Source: CAVTGO01 sp963734275 (lineage in GTDB: Bacteria; Actinomycetota; UBA4738; HRBIN12). From it: a stretch of DNA of 64,000 nucleotides. The position numbers and the translations under genes were made by a program. The DNA lies in NCBI GenBank assembly GCA_963734275.1, contig CAVTGO010000006.1, positions 109,866 through 173,865 of the forward strand, in the 5' to 3' direction. Positions 29,460 to 36,894 of this stretch are shown piece by piece; the first letter of the stretch is position 1, and every line of letters starts with the position of its first letter. The notes below the pieces were generated by a model, which was not told the DNA's origin, ran no database searches, and worked only from the letters and a program-made list of their open reading frames with translations.

Positions 29460-30451
29460 CCGGCGCGATCGTGCCAGAGCGCCAGCAGCTCGGCCTCACG
29501 CTCGGGGGCGAGGCCGCGGTCCTCGCGCAGAGACACCTCGGCCCGCGTGCGGTCCCAGCGCCAGCAGTCGCGGAGGCTGAGCTCGACCGGGCGCGGCGCC
29601 AGCCCGGCCGCGAGCGCCTTCGCCGCGTCGAACCTCGCGAGCGCGGCTTCGGCGGGCGGGTTCCACCAGGGCAGCGCCTCCCACGCGTCGAGCCCGTGCT
29701 CCACGAGGAAGTCCTCCGAGGCCCACGTGAACGTCGCCTCGGCGCTCGTCACCCGCGCCGCGAACCCCAGCAGGTCGCCGAACCGGTGCGGCGTCTGCGG
29801 CGCGCAGAGGTTGAACACGCCGCCCTCGCCCCGCGCGGCCAGCATCAGCGCGAACCGCGCGACGTCGCGCGCGTCGATCAGCTGCACCGGCGACTCGGGC
29901 GAGCCCGGCGCGAGGATCTCGCCGCCGCGCTCGACCCGCCGAAGCCAGTACGGCATCCGGTCCAGGCTGTCGTACGGCCCCCCGATGTAGCCCGGCCGCA
30001 GGATCAGCGCCCGCGCCCCGAACACCTCTTGCACCGCCAGCTCCGCGAGGACCTTCAGCGGGCCGTACGAGGTGTCGGTGACCTCTTCGGCCGTCGGATC
30101 GTCGATCGCCCCGACCGCCGCGGTCTCGTCCTGCCCCGTGGACGTCGCGTCCTCGTAAACGGACAGGCTCGACACGAACGTGTAGTGCATGGTCGAGCCG
30201 AGGAGCGCCTCGGCCGACATGCGCGCGACGCGCGGGACGTAGCACGAGGGGTCGAACACCGCGTCCCACGTCCTTCCCGCGAGCGCGTCCAGCGAGACCC
30301 CGCGGTCGCCGATCACGGTCTCGAGGTCGGGGAACAGGTCGGGCGCCGTCCGTCCGCGGTTGAACAGCGTGACCTCGTGGCCGGCCGCGAGCGCCTCCTC
30401 GACGTAGGCGCGCCCCACGAACCTCGTCCCACCCAGGACCAGCAGCCGCAT
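29456..30451 (-). CDS. NAD-dependent epimerase/dehydratase family protein
   Basis: A 331-residue extended SDR. The glycine loop LVLGGTRFVGRAYVEEALAAGH lies at the N-terminus; the active-site region is FVSSLSVY and YGPLKVLAELAV (a YxxxK-like YGPLK), and LILRPGYIGGPYDSLDRMPYW resembles reductases of the isoflavone or nucleotide-sugar type. The substrate is unknown. ATG start; the end overlaps the PotC-like gene. Divergent from the MFS gene at 30483. Confidence 0.85.
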   Translation of the reverse strand: MRLLVLGGTRFVGRAYVEEALAAGHEVTLFNRGRTAPDLFPDLETVIGDRGVSLDALAGRTWDAVFDPSCYVPRVARMSAEALLGSTMHYTFVSSLSVYEDATSTGQDETAAVGAIDDPTAEEVTDTSYGPLKVLAELAVQEVFGARALILRPGYIGGPYDSLDRMPYWLRRVERGGEILAPGSPESPVQLIDARDVARFALMLAARGEGGVFNLCAPQTPHRFGDLLGFAARVTSAEATFTWASEDFLVEHGLDAWEALPWWNPPAEAALARFDAAKALAAGLAPRPVELSLRDCWRWDRTRAEVSLREDRGLAPEREAELLALWHDRAG

Positions 30452-30482
30452 CGCCCGACCCTACCCTGGATACTTGGCCCCG

Positions 30483-31850
30483 ATGGAGCGGACGCGTTCC
30501 GGCTGGAGGACGGCGTTGCTCGCCGCGACCGCGACGGCCGTCGGGGTCGCGTTCGCCGACTCCTCCATCGTCGTCCTCGCCCTCCCCGAGCTCTACGAGA
30601 CGTTCGACACCACGATCGAGGGCGTCGCGTGGGTGGTCACGTCGTACAACCTCGTGCTCGCGGTCGGCGCCCTCGCGCTGGTCACCGTGATCCCCCGCGC
30701 ACGCGCTCGCGTCCTGCTGGCCGCCGGCTCGCTCGTGTTCGCGGGCGCGTCGATCGCGTGCGCGGTCGCTGGCTCGCTCGAGGGCCTCGTCGTGGCGCGC
30801 TCGGTGCAGGGGCTCGGCGGTGCGCTGCTGCTCGCGGGTTCGCTCCCCGTTCTCGGTGCGCTCGCGGGCTCCACGGGCCGCGGCGTTGCCATCTGGGTGA
30901 TGGCGGGCACGCTCGGGACCGCCGTGGGACCGGGGCTCGGCGGGATCCTCACGCAGGCCTTCGACTGGCGGGCGATCTTCGTCGCGCAGGTGCCGGTCGT
31001 GGGCGTCGCGCTGGTCGCCACCGTCGGCTCTCACGTCGCGGCGGACCCCGACGCACGACGGAAGGCCGCGCTGCTTCGGACGCTGCCTGCGAACCTCGGC
31101 CTCGCGCTCCTCTCGGGCGCGCTGGTGGGGGCGCTGTTCCTCGGCGTCCTGCTCGTGATCGACGTCTTCGGGTACTCGCCGATCCAGGGAGCAGCTGTCG
31201 TCAGCCTCATCCCCGCGGCGGCCCTGCTCGCGCGACCGCTCGCCCGGCAGCTCGCCGGCGTGTCCGCGATCGCCGGCGCGCGCCTGCTGGCCTCGGGACT
31301 CGTCGGCCTGGCGCTCCTCCCCTCGAGCGCCCTCGGCTACGCGCTGGCGTCGTTCGCGCTCTGCGGGTTCGGGTTGGGGCTCGCCGTGCCGGGGCTCACG
31401 CACGCGGCGCTCGGCGACCCGGGCGGAGGGATCGGACGCAGCGCGACGATCACGGTCGGCGTGCGGCACCTCGGCCTCGTGCTGTCGCTCGCCGTCGTCG
31501 CCCCCGTCCTCGCGGCCGACCTGACGGATGCCGCGGACGTCGCGACGCTGAACGGGACGGCCGTCGTCATCGACGGCGGCATCCCGGCAACGACGAAGGT
31601 CCCACTCGCGCTCGACATCCGGGACGCCCTCCGGCGGGCCCCCGAGGGTGCGATCCCCGACCTCACGGCGCCCTTCGAGGAGCACGGCGCGAGCTCGGAC
31701 GCCGCGATCCGCGCGCTGCGGGCGGACCTCGAGGCGACGATCGAGCAGGCCGTGACGCGGGGCTTCCGCGTTTCCTTTCTGTTCTGCGCGTTCCTCGCCG
31801 CGATGTCGCTCGTGCCGGCGCTCGCGGTCCGACGGAGGCTGACGCCGTGA
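30483..31850 (+). CDS. MFS transporter
   Basis: A 455-residue transporter with about 12 or more segments. FADSSIVVLALPELYETF in segment 1 corresponds to the DHA2-like LDxTIVNVALP motif in a divergent form, and LEGLVVARSVQGLGGALLLAGSLPVL is motif B. The C-terminal half includes a soluble loop near residues 355-430 without clear family matches. It may export small molecules. Stop overlaps the next gene (GTGA). A TTG at 30474 is an alternative start. Confidence 0.85.
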   Translation: MERTRSGWRTALLAATATAVGVAFADSSIVVLALPELYETFDTTIEGVAWVVTSYNLVLAVGALALVTVIPRARARVLLAAGSLVFAGASIACAVAGSLEGLVVARSVQGLGGALLLAGSLPVLGALAGSTGRGVAIWVMAGTLGTAVGPGLGGILTQAFDWRAIFVAQVPVVGVALVATVGSHVAADPDARRKAALLRTLPANLGLALLSGALVGALFLGVLLVIDVFGYSPIQGAAVVSLIPAAALLARPLARQLAGVSAIAGARLLASGLVGLALLPSSALGYALASFALCGFGLGLAVPGLTHAALGDPGGGIGRSATITVGVRHLGLVLSLAVVAPVLAADLTDAADVATLNGTAVVIDGGIPATTKVPLALDIRDALRRAPEGAIPDLTAPFEEHGASSDAAIRALRADLEATIEQAVTRGFRVSFLFCAFLAAMSLVPALAVRRRLTP

Positions 31851-32302
31851 GCCGCCGAGCCGCGATCGTCGTGCTCGTGGCACTGTTCGCGGGGGCGGGC
31901 GCGCTCATCGGCGTCGAGCTCGCCAGCGGAGCCGTGCAGGCAGGCTCTCTCGCCGTGCGGAACCCGTGCGAGCCGCGCCTCGCGTTCCCCGGAGATGGGA
32001 TCGACGCGATCCTGCAACGGATCGTGCTCGACGGCCTCGACGGCGCGGCGTGCGAGCTCGAGACGACGCGCGAGGACCTCGTGCTCTCGCTCGCGCCCGG
32101 CTCCGGCGTCTCGCGGATCCCCTGGGACGACGAGACGATCGAGCAGGCCCTGCGCGCCGGGCTCGTCGACGCGATCTCCGACGCCGAAGAGCGAGGCTCC
32201 CTGAACGCGATCGTCGCCTTCGCCCTGCGCGAGCTCGTGGAGCTCGGTCCGGTCGACTGGCTGGTCGACGGAGGCCAGGGGATCACCGGCCTGTTCGACT
32301 GA
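31847..32302 (+). CDS. Predicted secreted or membrane-anchored protein, unknown
   Basis: A 151-residue protein with an N-terminal hydrophobic segment (residues 5-30, AIVVLVALFAGAGALIGVEL) that may be a signal anchor. The rest is acidic and helical with two cysteines (RNPCEPRL and GAACELE). I recognise no domain. Its GTG overlaps the stop of the MFS gene, so it may be translated with the transporter and interact with it; that is inference. Confidence 0.65.
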   Translation: MSRRAAIVVLVALFAGAGALIGVELASGAVQAGSLAVRNPCEPRLAFPGDGIDAILQRIVLDGLDGAACELETTREDLVLSLAPGSGVSRIPWDDETIEQALRAGLVDAISDAEERGSLNAIVAFALRELVELGPVDWLVDGGQGITGLFD

Positions 32303-32365
32303 CGCGCTGGTCACGACCCCGCGGGGGTGGGGTTGTGATGGTCGCGGATCGGTGGATAGCCTCGA

Positions 32366-32399
32366 ACACGTGCCGGCCCGCCCCGAGGCCGGCACGTGT
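32366..32399 (+). promoter_or_regulatory. 13-bp inverted repeat upstream of the secreted protease
   Basis: ACACGTGCCGGCC (32366-32378) is exactly complementary to GGCCGGCACGTGT (32387-32399), with an 8-base loop. It lies 24 bases before the protease start and 64 bases after the preceding gene. There is no T-run on either strand. It could be an operator, a leader hairpin or a terminator of the upstream unit. Confidence 0.5.
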
Positions 32400-32422
32400 G
32401 AGTCGGAGAGAGGGAGGTTGGG

Positions 32423-33340
32423 ATGGTTCGGTTCCAGAGCACGCGTCTGATCCCGAGGAGGATCGCCGTCGCATTCATCGGGCTCGGAGCGCTCCTCGCC
32501 ACGACCGTACCGGCCACGGCCATCACGGGCGGCACCGAGGACACCTCGAACATCTACGAGAACGTCGGGATGGTCGTGTTCTATCAGCCCGACGGCCGGT
32601 TCCGATGCTCGGGCACCCTCATCGCGCGGCGGGTCGTGCTCACCGCCGCCCACTGCACGTTCCAAGACATCGGCAAGGTGATCGTGACGTTCGACCCGGT
32701 GATCTCTCGCACCGAGGCGGAGGCCGAGCGCGATATCCCGCGCGCCTCCGACGACACCGGTCCCAACGACACGATCTCGAAGATCGGATTCGTCGAGGCC
32801 GACCTCAAACAGGGCGAGCAGGAGTGGGTGCTCGGAACGCCTCGGACGCACCCCGAGTACAGCGACTTCACGGACATCGACAACTGGAACGACACCGGCG
32901 TCATCATCCTCGACGAGGCGCCGGACCTGCCCGTCGCGCCGCTGGCGCCGAGGAACTACCTCGACCAGTTCGCCCAGCCGGCGCTGAACCACACCCTCTT
33001 CCTCACGATCGGCTACGGCACCGAGGTCCGCGGCAACCCGCCCACCCCGATGCGCCAGCCGATCGTCCGCCGGTACACGACCGAGGTCGGTCAGTGGCTG
33101 TCCGACCAGATCCTGCAGATGAACGGCAACGAGCACGACCCCCGTGGCGGGGGTGGCAGCTGCTTCGGCGACTCGGGCGGCCCGGCCATGCACGACAGCT
33201 TCGTCGTGGGTGACACGAGCTATGGGTACACGAGCAACTGCCGGTACCTCGGCGGCTACCAGCGCATCGACATCCCCGTCGTGCGCTCATGGCTGCTCGA
33301 CTGCACTGCCGACCTGGTCTGCCCCACCAAGAGCGACTAG
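32423..33340 (+). CDS. Secreted trypsin-like serine protease (S1)
   Basis: A 305-residue extracellular protease. The N-terminus has an RR-containing hydrophobic signal (residues 1-33, ending ATTVPATA). The mature enzyme starts near ITGGTE, as in chymotrypsin-fold proteases. The catalytic triad is visible: His in VVLTAAHC, Asp in NDTGVIILDEA and Ser in CFGDSGGP near residue 253. Four or more cysteines could form disulfides. GGGAGGTTGGG precedes the ATG. Likely degrades extracellular protein; target specificity unknown. A strong hairpin terminator follows at 33358. Confidence 0.93.
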   Translation: MVRFQSTRLIPRRIAVAFIGLGALLATTVPATAITGGTEDTSNIYENVGMVVFYQPDGRFRCSGTLIARRVVLTAAHCTFQDIGKVIVTFDPVISRTEAEAERDIPRASDDTGPNDTISKIGFVEADLKQGEQEWVLGTPRTHPEYSDFTDIDNWNDTGVIILDEAPDLPVAPLAPRNYLDQFAQPALNHTLFLTIGYGTEVRGNPPTPMRQPIVRRYTTEVGQWLSDQILQMNGNEHDPRGGGGSCFGDSGGPAMHDSFVVGDTSYGYTSNCRYLGGYQRIDIPVVRSWLLDCTADLVCPTKSD

Positions 33341-33357
33341 GGCAACGAGCGTCTGCG

Positions 33358-33390
33358 ACGGCCCCGCGATCCACGGATCCGCGGGGTCGT
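33358..33390 (+). terminator. Bidirectional hairpin terminator
   Basis: ACGGCCCCGCG (33358-33368) pairs with CGCGGGGTCGT (33380-33390) with one G-U pair and an 11-base loop. It sits between the convergent protease and SnoaL-like genes, the position of a shared terminator. Outer flanks CAACGAGC and GCTCGTT extend the symmetry. Confidence 0.65.
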
Positions 33391-33401
33391 TGCTCGTTCG
33401 G

Positions 33402-33785
33402 TCAGAACATCGTGTTGCTGTTCGCCGCCTCCTCGGGCACGGGCTGGAGAACGTCCCAGTGCTCGACGATCTTGCCGTCCTCGAGTCGGAAGATGTCCGC
33501 CGCGGCCATCCCACGGTCCTCGGGCGAGGTCTTGATCACACCGTGCGTGACGACGAGGTCGCCCTCGGCGACCATCCGCTTGATCTCGATCGAGAGCTCC
33601 GGGAACTGGCCCCGAAAGCCGTTCACGAACACGATGAACGCCTCCCCCCCGTCGGGTGCCTGCGGGTTGTGCTGCGTATACGTCGGGCCGAGATACGTCT
33701 CGACCGCGCCTTCCGGGTCGCCGTCGTTGAACGCCTGCTCGTAGTACGAGCGCACCGTCCGCTTGTTCGCCTCGAGATCCGCCAT
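33402..33785 (-). CDS. SnoaL-like/NTF2-fold ester cyclase family protein
   Basis: A 127-residue NTF2-like protein. VRSYYEQAFNDGDPEGAVETYL at the start, TQHNPQAPDG (conserved HNP), DLVVTHGVIKT and DIFRLEDGKIVEHWDVLQPVP are the standard SnoaL-like pattern. Members bind small hydrophobic ligands; a few are cyclases. Function here is unknown. The ATG at 33785 is preferred over a GTG six bases upstream because GGAGGGAG ends about five bases before it. Confidence 0.85.
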   Translation of the reverse strand: MADLEANKRTVRSYYEQAFNDGDPEGAVETYLGPTYTQHNPQAPDGGEAFIVFVNGFRGQFPELSIEIKRMVAEGDLVVTHGVIKTSPEDRGMAAADIFRLEDGKIVEHWDVLQPVPEEAANSNTMF

Positions 33786-33919
33786 GGCCACTCCCTCCTC
33801 CGTCCCTTGGATGAGGGCTATAACCTGGGGCCGACGACGCCAATTCCCGAGGCCGGGCTCGGCCGGCTGGGTGCTACTGGGGTCATGGTCACAGACCCGG
33901 GAAGGTGGCGCACCCTAAG

Positions 33920-34072
33920 ATGGCCAAGATGAAGGCAGCCAAGAAGTCGACGTCGTCCCACGCGGTGAAGAGGCGGCCGGCCAGTCGGACCGTGAAGTCC
34001 TTGGGGAAGCAGGGCACCGTCCCGATCAGCAAGATCCGGGCCGCCGTCAAGGAAGTCTCCGCCGCCGGGTAG
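33920..34072 (+). CDS. Small basic protein (50 aa) preceding the FINCPFD gene
   Basis: A 50-residue ORF with about 15 Lys/Arg residues, no membrane segment and no cysteine. The order is a Lys/Ala-rich N-terminus (MAKMKAAKKSTSS), a proline/arginine section and a C-terminal SKIRAAVKEVSAAG helix. GAAGGTGG is about 11 bases before the ATG. The stop lies three bases before the FINCPFD-type gene, so the two likely form one unit. From memory such small basic proteins often precede this gene family; a nucleic-acid-binding role is a guess. Confidence 0.6.
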   Translation: MAKMKAAKKSTSSHAVKRRPASRTVKSLGKQGTVPISKIRAAVKEVSAAG

Positions 34073-34075
34073 CGG

Positions 34076-34721
34076 ATGACGGCGGGATACGCCGACAGCG
34101 TCTTCATCAACTGCCCGTTCGACGACGATCATCAGCCTCTGTTCCGGGCGATGTCTTCACGATCCACGATGCGGGCTTCGTGCCCCGCTGCGCCCTCGAG
34201 CTCAGCGATGCGACCGAGGACCGGATGTCGCGGATCGCCCGGATCATCCATGACTGCCGGTTCGGGATCCACGACATCTCGCGGACGGGGCCGAACGAGG
34301 CAGGATCGCCGCGGTTCAACATGCCGTTCGAGCTCGGCGTGTTCATCGGGTGCCGGAGATCGGGGGGACGAAGCAGCGCTCCAAGATGTGCCTCGTCCTG
34401 GACCGTGAACGATACCGGTACCAGACGTACCTATCGGACATCGCGGGTAACGACATCGAGGCGCATGCTGGCGACCCGAAGGTGGCCGTGAAGCGGGTTC
34501 GAGATCGGCTTCGAACCGCCTCGGCTAGGAGCACGATCCCAGGCGGGGCGCGGATCTGGAAGCGCTACGAACGATTCCAACTCGAGCTACCGTCGTTGTG
34601 CGACGCGATCGGTGTGGACGAGACCGACCTCGCCTTCGCGGACTACTCCAACACGATCGTTCAGTGGCTCAAGGAGAACGCGCCACGATCGCCGGCGCGT
34701 GAGCTCCTAGCGGCGCGATAG
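34076..34721 (+). pseudogene. FINCPFD-type nucleotide-binding/TIR-like protein, two frameshifts
   Basis: Three frames together give one protein of about 215 residues. Frame 1 from 34076 has SVFINCPFDDDHQPLFRA; after about 34153, frame 2 has FTIHDAGFVPRCALELSD, DRMSRIARIIHDCRFGIHD and PRFNMPFELGVFIG; after a G-run near 34364, frame 3 has KMCLVLDRERYRYQTYLSDI and runs to the stop. Each shift equals a one-base loss. The family is widespread in bacteria and has a TIR/DUF4062-like fold by appearance, possibly in defence or signalling; that is not established. Either a real pseudogene or an assembly error; block 1 is otherwise nearly error-free, which favours a real lesion. Confidence 0.7.
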
Positions 34722-35159
34722 GGCCTGCTCGAGCTCGTCGAGGTGCTCCCGCCGATGCTCGGTGCGGTCGATGTTGATGATGCCGCCCATCTCCTCGTTC
34801 CTGGCGAGCAGCTCGTCGGACATGCCGGCCACACCTCGGTCGGCGCCCTCCGCTGCGTCCACGGCGGCCTGGGCAGCGGCCCTCGGTGGCATCGCGAGGA
34901 AGATCGGCTTCGCCGCGTCGTTGATCCAGTCGACGGCCTCCTCCTCGTACGTCGGCGGGGTCCCGTGGCCGTCGGGGCCCCAGCGGTCGAGCATCGTGAC
35001 GATCCGGTAGTCCCAGAAGGCCACGTGCGCGAGGACGGACGCGACGGTCCAGCTCGCCGGCATCGGGTGCGCGAGCTCATCGTCGCTCAGCCGCTCGACC
35101 AGCTCACGCAAGCGCCGCAACTCGCCCTCGTTCTCCGCGATGTATGAGCGGTCTGCCAT
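34707..35159 (-). CDS. DinB/YfiT-like family protein
   Basis: A 150-residue four-helix protein. RRLRELVERLSDDELAHPMPASWTVASVLAHVAFWDYR gives the first helices and the DinB metal His (HVAFWD); HRREHLDELEQAL near the end supplies further His residues. DinB-like proteins bind a divalent metal; some are thiol-dependent transferases using bacillithiol or mycothiol. Its stop overlaps the end of the convergent FINCPFD gene. It is the third gene after VOC and AAC(2')-like genes on the same strand. Confidence 0.85.
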   Translation of the reverse strand: MADRSYIAENEGELRRLRELVERLSDDELAHPMPASWTVASVLAHVAFWDYRIVTMLDRWGPDGHGTPPTYEEEAVDWINDAAKPIFLAMPPRAAAQAAVDAAEGADRGVAGMSDELLARNEEMGGIINIDRTEHRREHLDELEQALSRR

Positions 35160-35204
35160 CCGTGGCTCCGTTTCGGGCGGAGGTCGTCCGGAAGGATACG
35201 AGCG

Positions 35205-35747
35205 CTACCAGACGTCGCCAGGCCGCCACTCGCAGCTGATCGGGGCCGCCAGGTCGAGCTCGGGGGACGTCGGCGTCAGCCGCACGAGGACGAACCCGTC
35301 CTCGTCGGGAGTCGGCTCCACCCCATCGTCCGTGCGGACCGACGTCGGACCCTCCCACACGGTCCACCCGAGCCGTCCGTAGAATCCGAACAGGTCCGTG
35401 CCGAGCGCGCCGAGCTCGAACGTCCGGTCGATGTGCTCGCCGGCCTCGACCATGACCGCGGAGCCGAACCCGCGCTGCCGGTGCTCGGGCAGGGTCGCCA
35501 CACCCTCGACGTACCCGGTCGCGAGCCGGAAACCGTCGGTCTCCAGTTCGCGCTCGACCACCGAGGCGTGCGCCACGATCTGCCCGTCCACCTCGATCAC
35601 GAAGTGCTCGCCGCCGAGGGCATGCTTGAAATCCTCGGCCTCGAACCGATCGTCCGGATCCGGCCAGGAAGCGTCGAACAGCGCGCGGAGCGCGGACAGC
35701 TCCCGATCCGTGAGCTCCTCGGTCGGGAGCCGCCGCACCTCCGTCAC
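35205..35747 (-). CDS. Aminoglycoside 2'-N-acetyltransferase (AAC(2')-I)-like GNAT protein
   Basis: A 180-residue GNAT protein whose length and order match the mycobacterial AAC(2')-I family (Ic is about 181 residues, from memory). Shared features include HALGGEHFVIEVDGQIVAHA, GYVEGVATLPEHRQRGFGSA (acetyl-CoA loop), ELGALGTDLFGFYGRLGW, GPTSV and the C-terminal CEWRPGDVW. AAC(2')-I enzymes acetylate aminoglycosides; chromosomal mycobacterial versions may also act on cell-wall precursors. GTG start eight bases after the VOC gene. Real resistance activity is untested. Confidence 0.85.
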   Translation of the reverse strand: MTEVRRLPTEELTDRELSALRALFDASWPDPDDRFEAEDFKHALGGEHFVIEVDGQIVAHASVVERELETDGFRLATGYVEGVATLPEHRQRGFGSAVMVEAGEHIDRTFELGALGTDLFGFYGRLGWTVWEGPTSVRTDDGVEPTPDEDGFVLVRLTPTSPELDLAAPISCEWRPGDVW

Positions 35748-35754
35748 GGGTTGC

Positions 35755-36132
35755 TTATTGCGGGGCGGGCATCGGGCTCATGATCTGGAAGTAGTTGTCG
35801 TCCGGATCGGCGAACGTCGCGATCGCCATCCCTGCGACCTCGTCACCGGGCTGGCCCGGGTCGTACGGCTCCTGGACCACCGTGGCACCGGCCGCCTTGA
35901 ACCGCTCGAACTCGGCCTTCACGTCCGGCGTCTCGATGTTCCACAGGATCCGGCCGGGGGCGGGGTTCTTGCCCTTGACCTGATCGTGTGGCCCGATCGT
36001 GAGCGCGCCGTTGCCGATCATCCAGCCCGTGTAGCCGTTCTCGTCCCATGTCGGGTCTCCGAAGAGCTTGGAGTAGTACTCCACCAGCCCCTTCGGGTTC
36101 TCGGACCCGATCAAGATGCTGTTCAGGTTCAT
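35755..36132 (-). CDS. VOC (glyoxalase-like) family protein
   Basis: A 125-residue VOC protein. MNLNSILIGSENPKGLVEYYSKLFG is the N-terminal beta-alpha unit, TGWMIGNGALTIGPHDQVKGKN the middle, and MAIATFADPDDNYFQIMSP the metal-site end. AAAGGGG lies about six bases before the ATG. Encoded directly before the AAC(2')-like gene with which it probably shares a transcript. Function unknown. Confidence 0.87.
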   Translation of the reverse strand: MNLNSILIGSENPKGLVEYYSKLFGDPTWDENGYTGWMIGNGALTIGPHDQVKGKNPAPGRILWNIETPDVKAEFERFKAAGATVVQEPYDPGQPGDEVAGMAIATFADPDDNYFQIMSPMPAPQ

Positions 36133-36261
36133 GCTGACCCCTTTCTCGTCGACGCCCCTCGTGACTCGGGCTTCTCTCTCTCATCCTCTCTCATCGATTG
36201 TCCCTGATTGGACTGAGTGTGACCTCGGAACTCATCGGTGTGCCTGGCGTCATGGTTCGGA

Positions 36262-36894
36262 TCAGCTGAGCCGCCGGTTCGCAGCCCATCGGCTGAGCTC
36301 GTATCGATTCGTCAGCTGCAGCTTCCGCAGGACGGCGCTCACATGGGTCTCGATGGTCTTGATGCCGACGCCCAGCTCCCGGGCAACTTCCTTGTAGGCG
36401 TAGCCACGGGCGATGTACCGGAGAACCTCTCGCTCCCTGGGAGTGAGCTGGTCGAGCTCGGGATCGACATGTGGCGTCTCGCCGTCGGCGAACGAATCGA
36501 GCACGAACCCCGCGAGCCTCGGCGAGAAGACGGCATCGCCCTCTCGTACGCGGCGGATCGAGCTCGCAAGCTCGGAGGGCGAGATCGACTTCGTGACGTA
36601 GCCCCTCGCGCCTGCCCGGATCACCGCGATGACATCCTCGGCCGCGTCCGAGACGCTGAGCGCGAGGAACCGCACCTTCGGCTTCGAGCGGCCGATCGCC
36701 TCGACAACCGCGGCACCGCTGCCGTCGGGCAGGTGCACGTCAAGGAGCACGACATCCGGCTCCGCTTTCGGAATCGCCTCGATGGCCTCGGCGACCGTCC
36801 CTGCCGACCCGACGACCTCGAACTCCACACCCAGCTCGCCGCGGACCCCGCTCGCGAAGAGCTCGTGATCCTCGACGAGGAACACCTTGATCAC
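36262..36894 (-). CDS. NarL/LuxR-family response regulator
   Basis: A 210-residue two-component regulator. Receiver domain residues 1-120 with the acidic VEDHE pocket, phospho-acceptor Asp in VLLDVHLPDG and Lys in GYVTKSISP; then a LuxR-type helix-turn-helix LTPREREVLRYIARGYAYKEVARELG near residue 148 with TIETHVSAVLRKL. GTG start overlapping the stop of the kinase gene (GTGA), so the pair is translationally coupled. It likely controls envelope-stress genes such as the divergent PspC gene, by analogy with LiaR. Confidence 0.93.
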   Translation of the reverse strand: MIKVFLVEDHELFASGVRGELGVEFEVVGSAGTVAEAIEAIPKAEPDVVLLDVHLPDGSGAAVVEAIGRSKPKVRFLALSVSDAAEDVIAVIRAGARGYVTKSISPSELASSIRRVREGDAVFSPRLAGFVLDSFADGETPHVDPELDQLTPREREVLRYIARGYAYKEVARELGVGIKTIETHVSAVLRKLQLTNRYELSRWAANRRLS

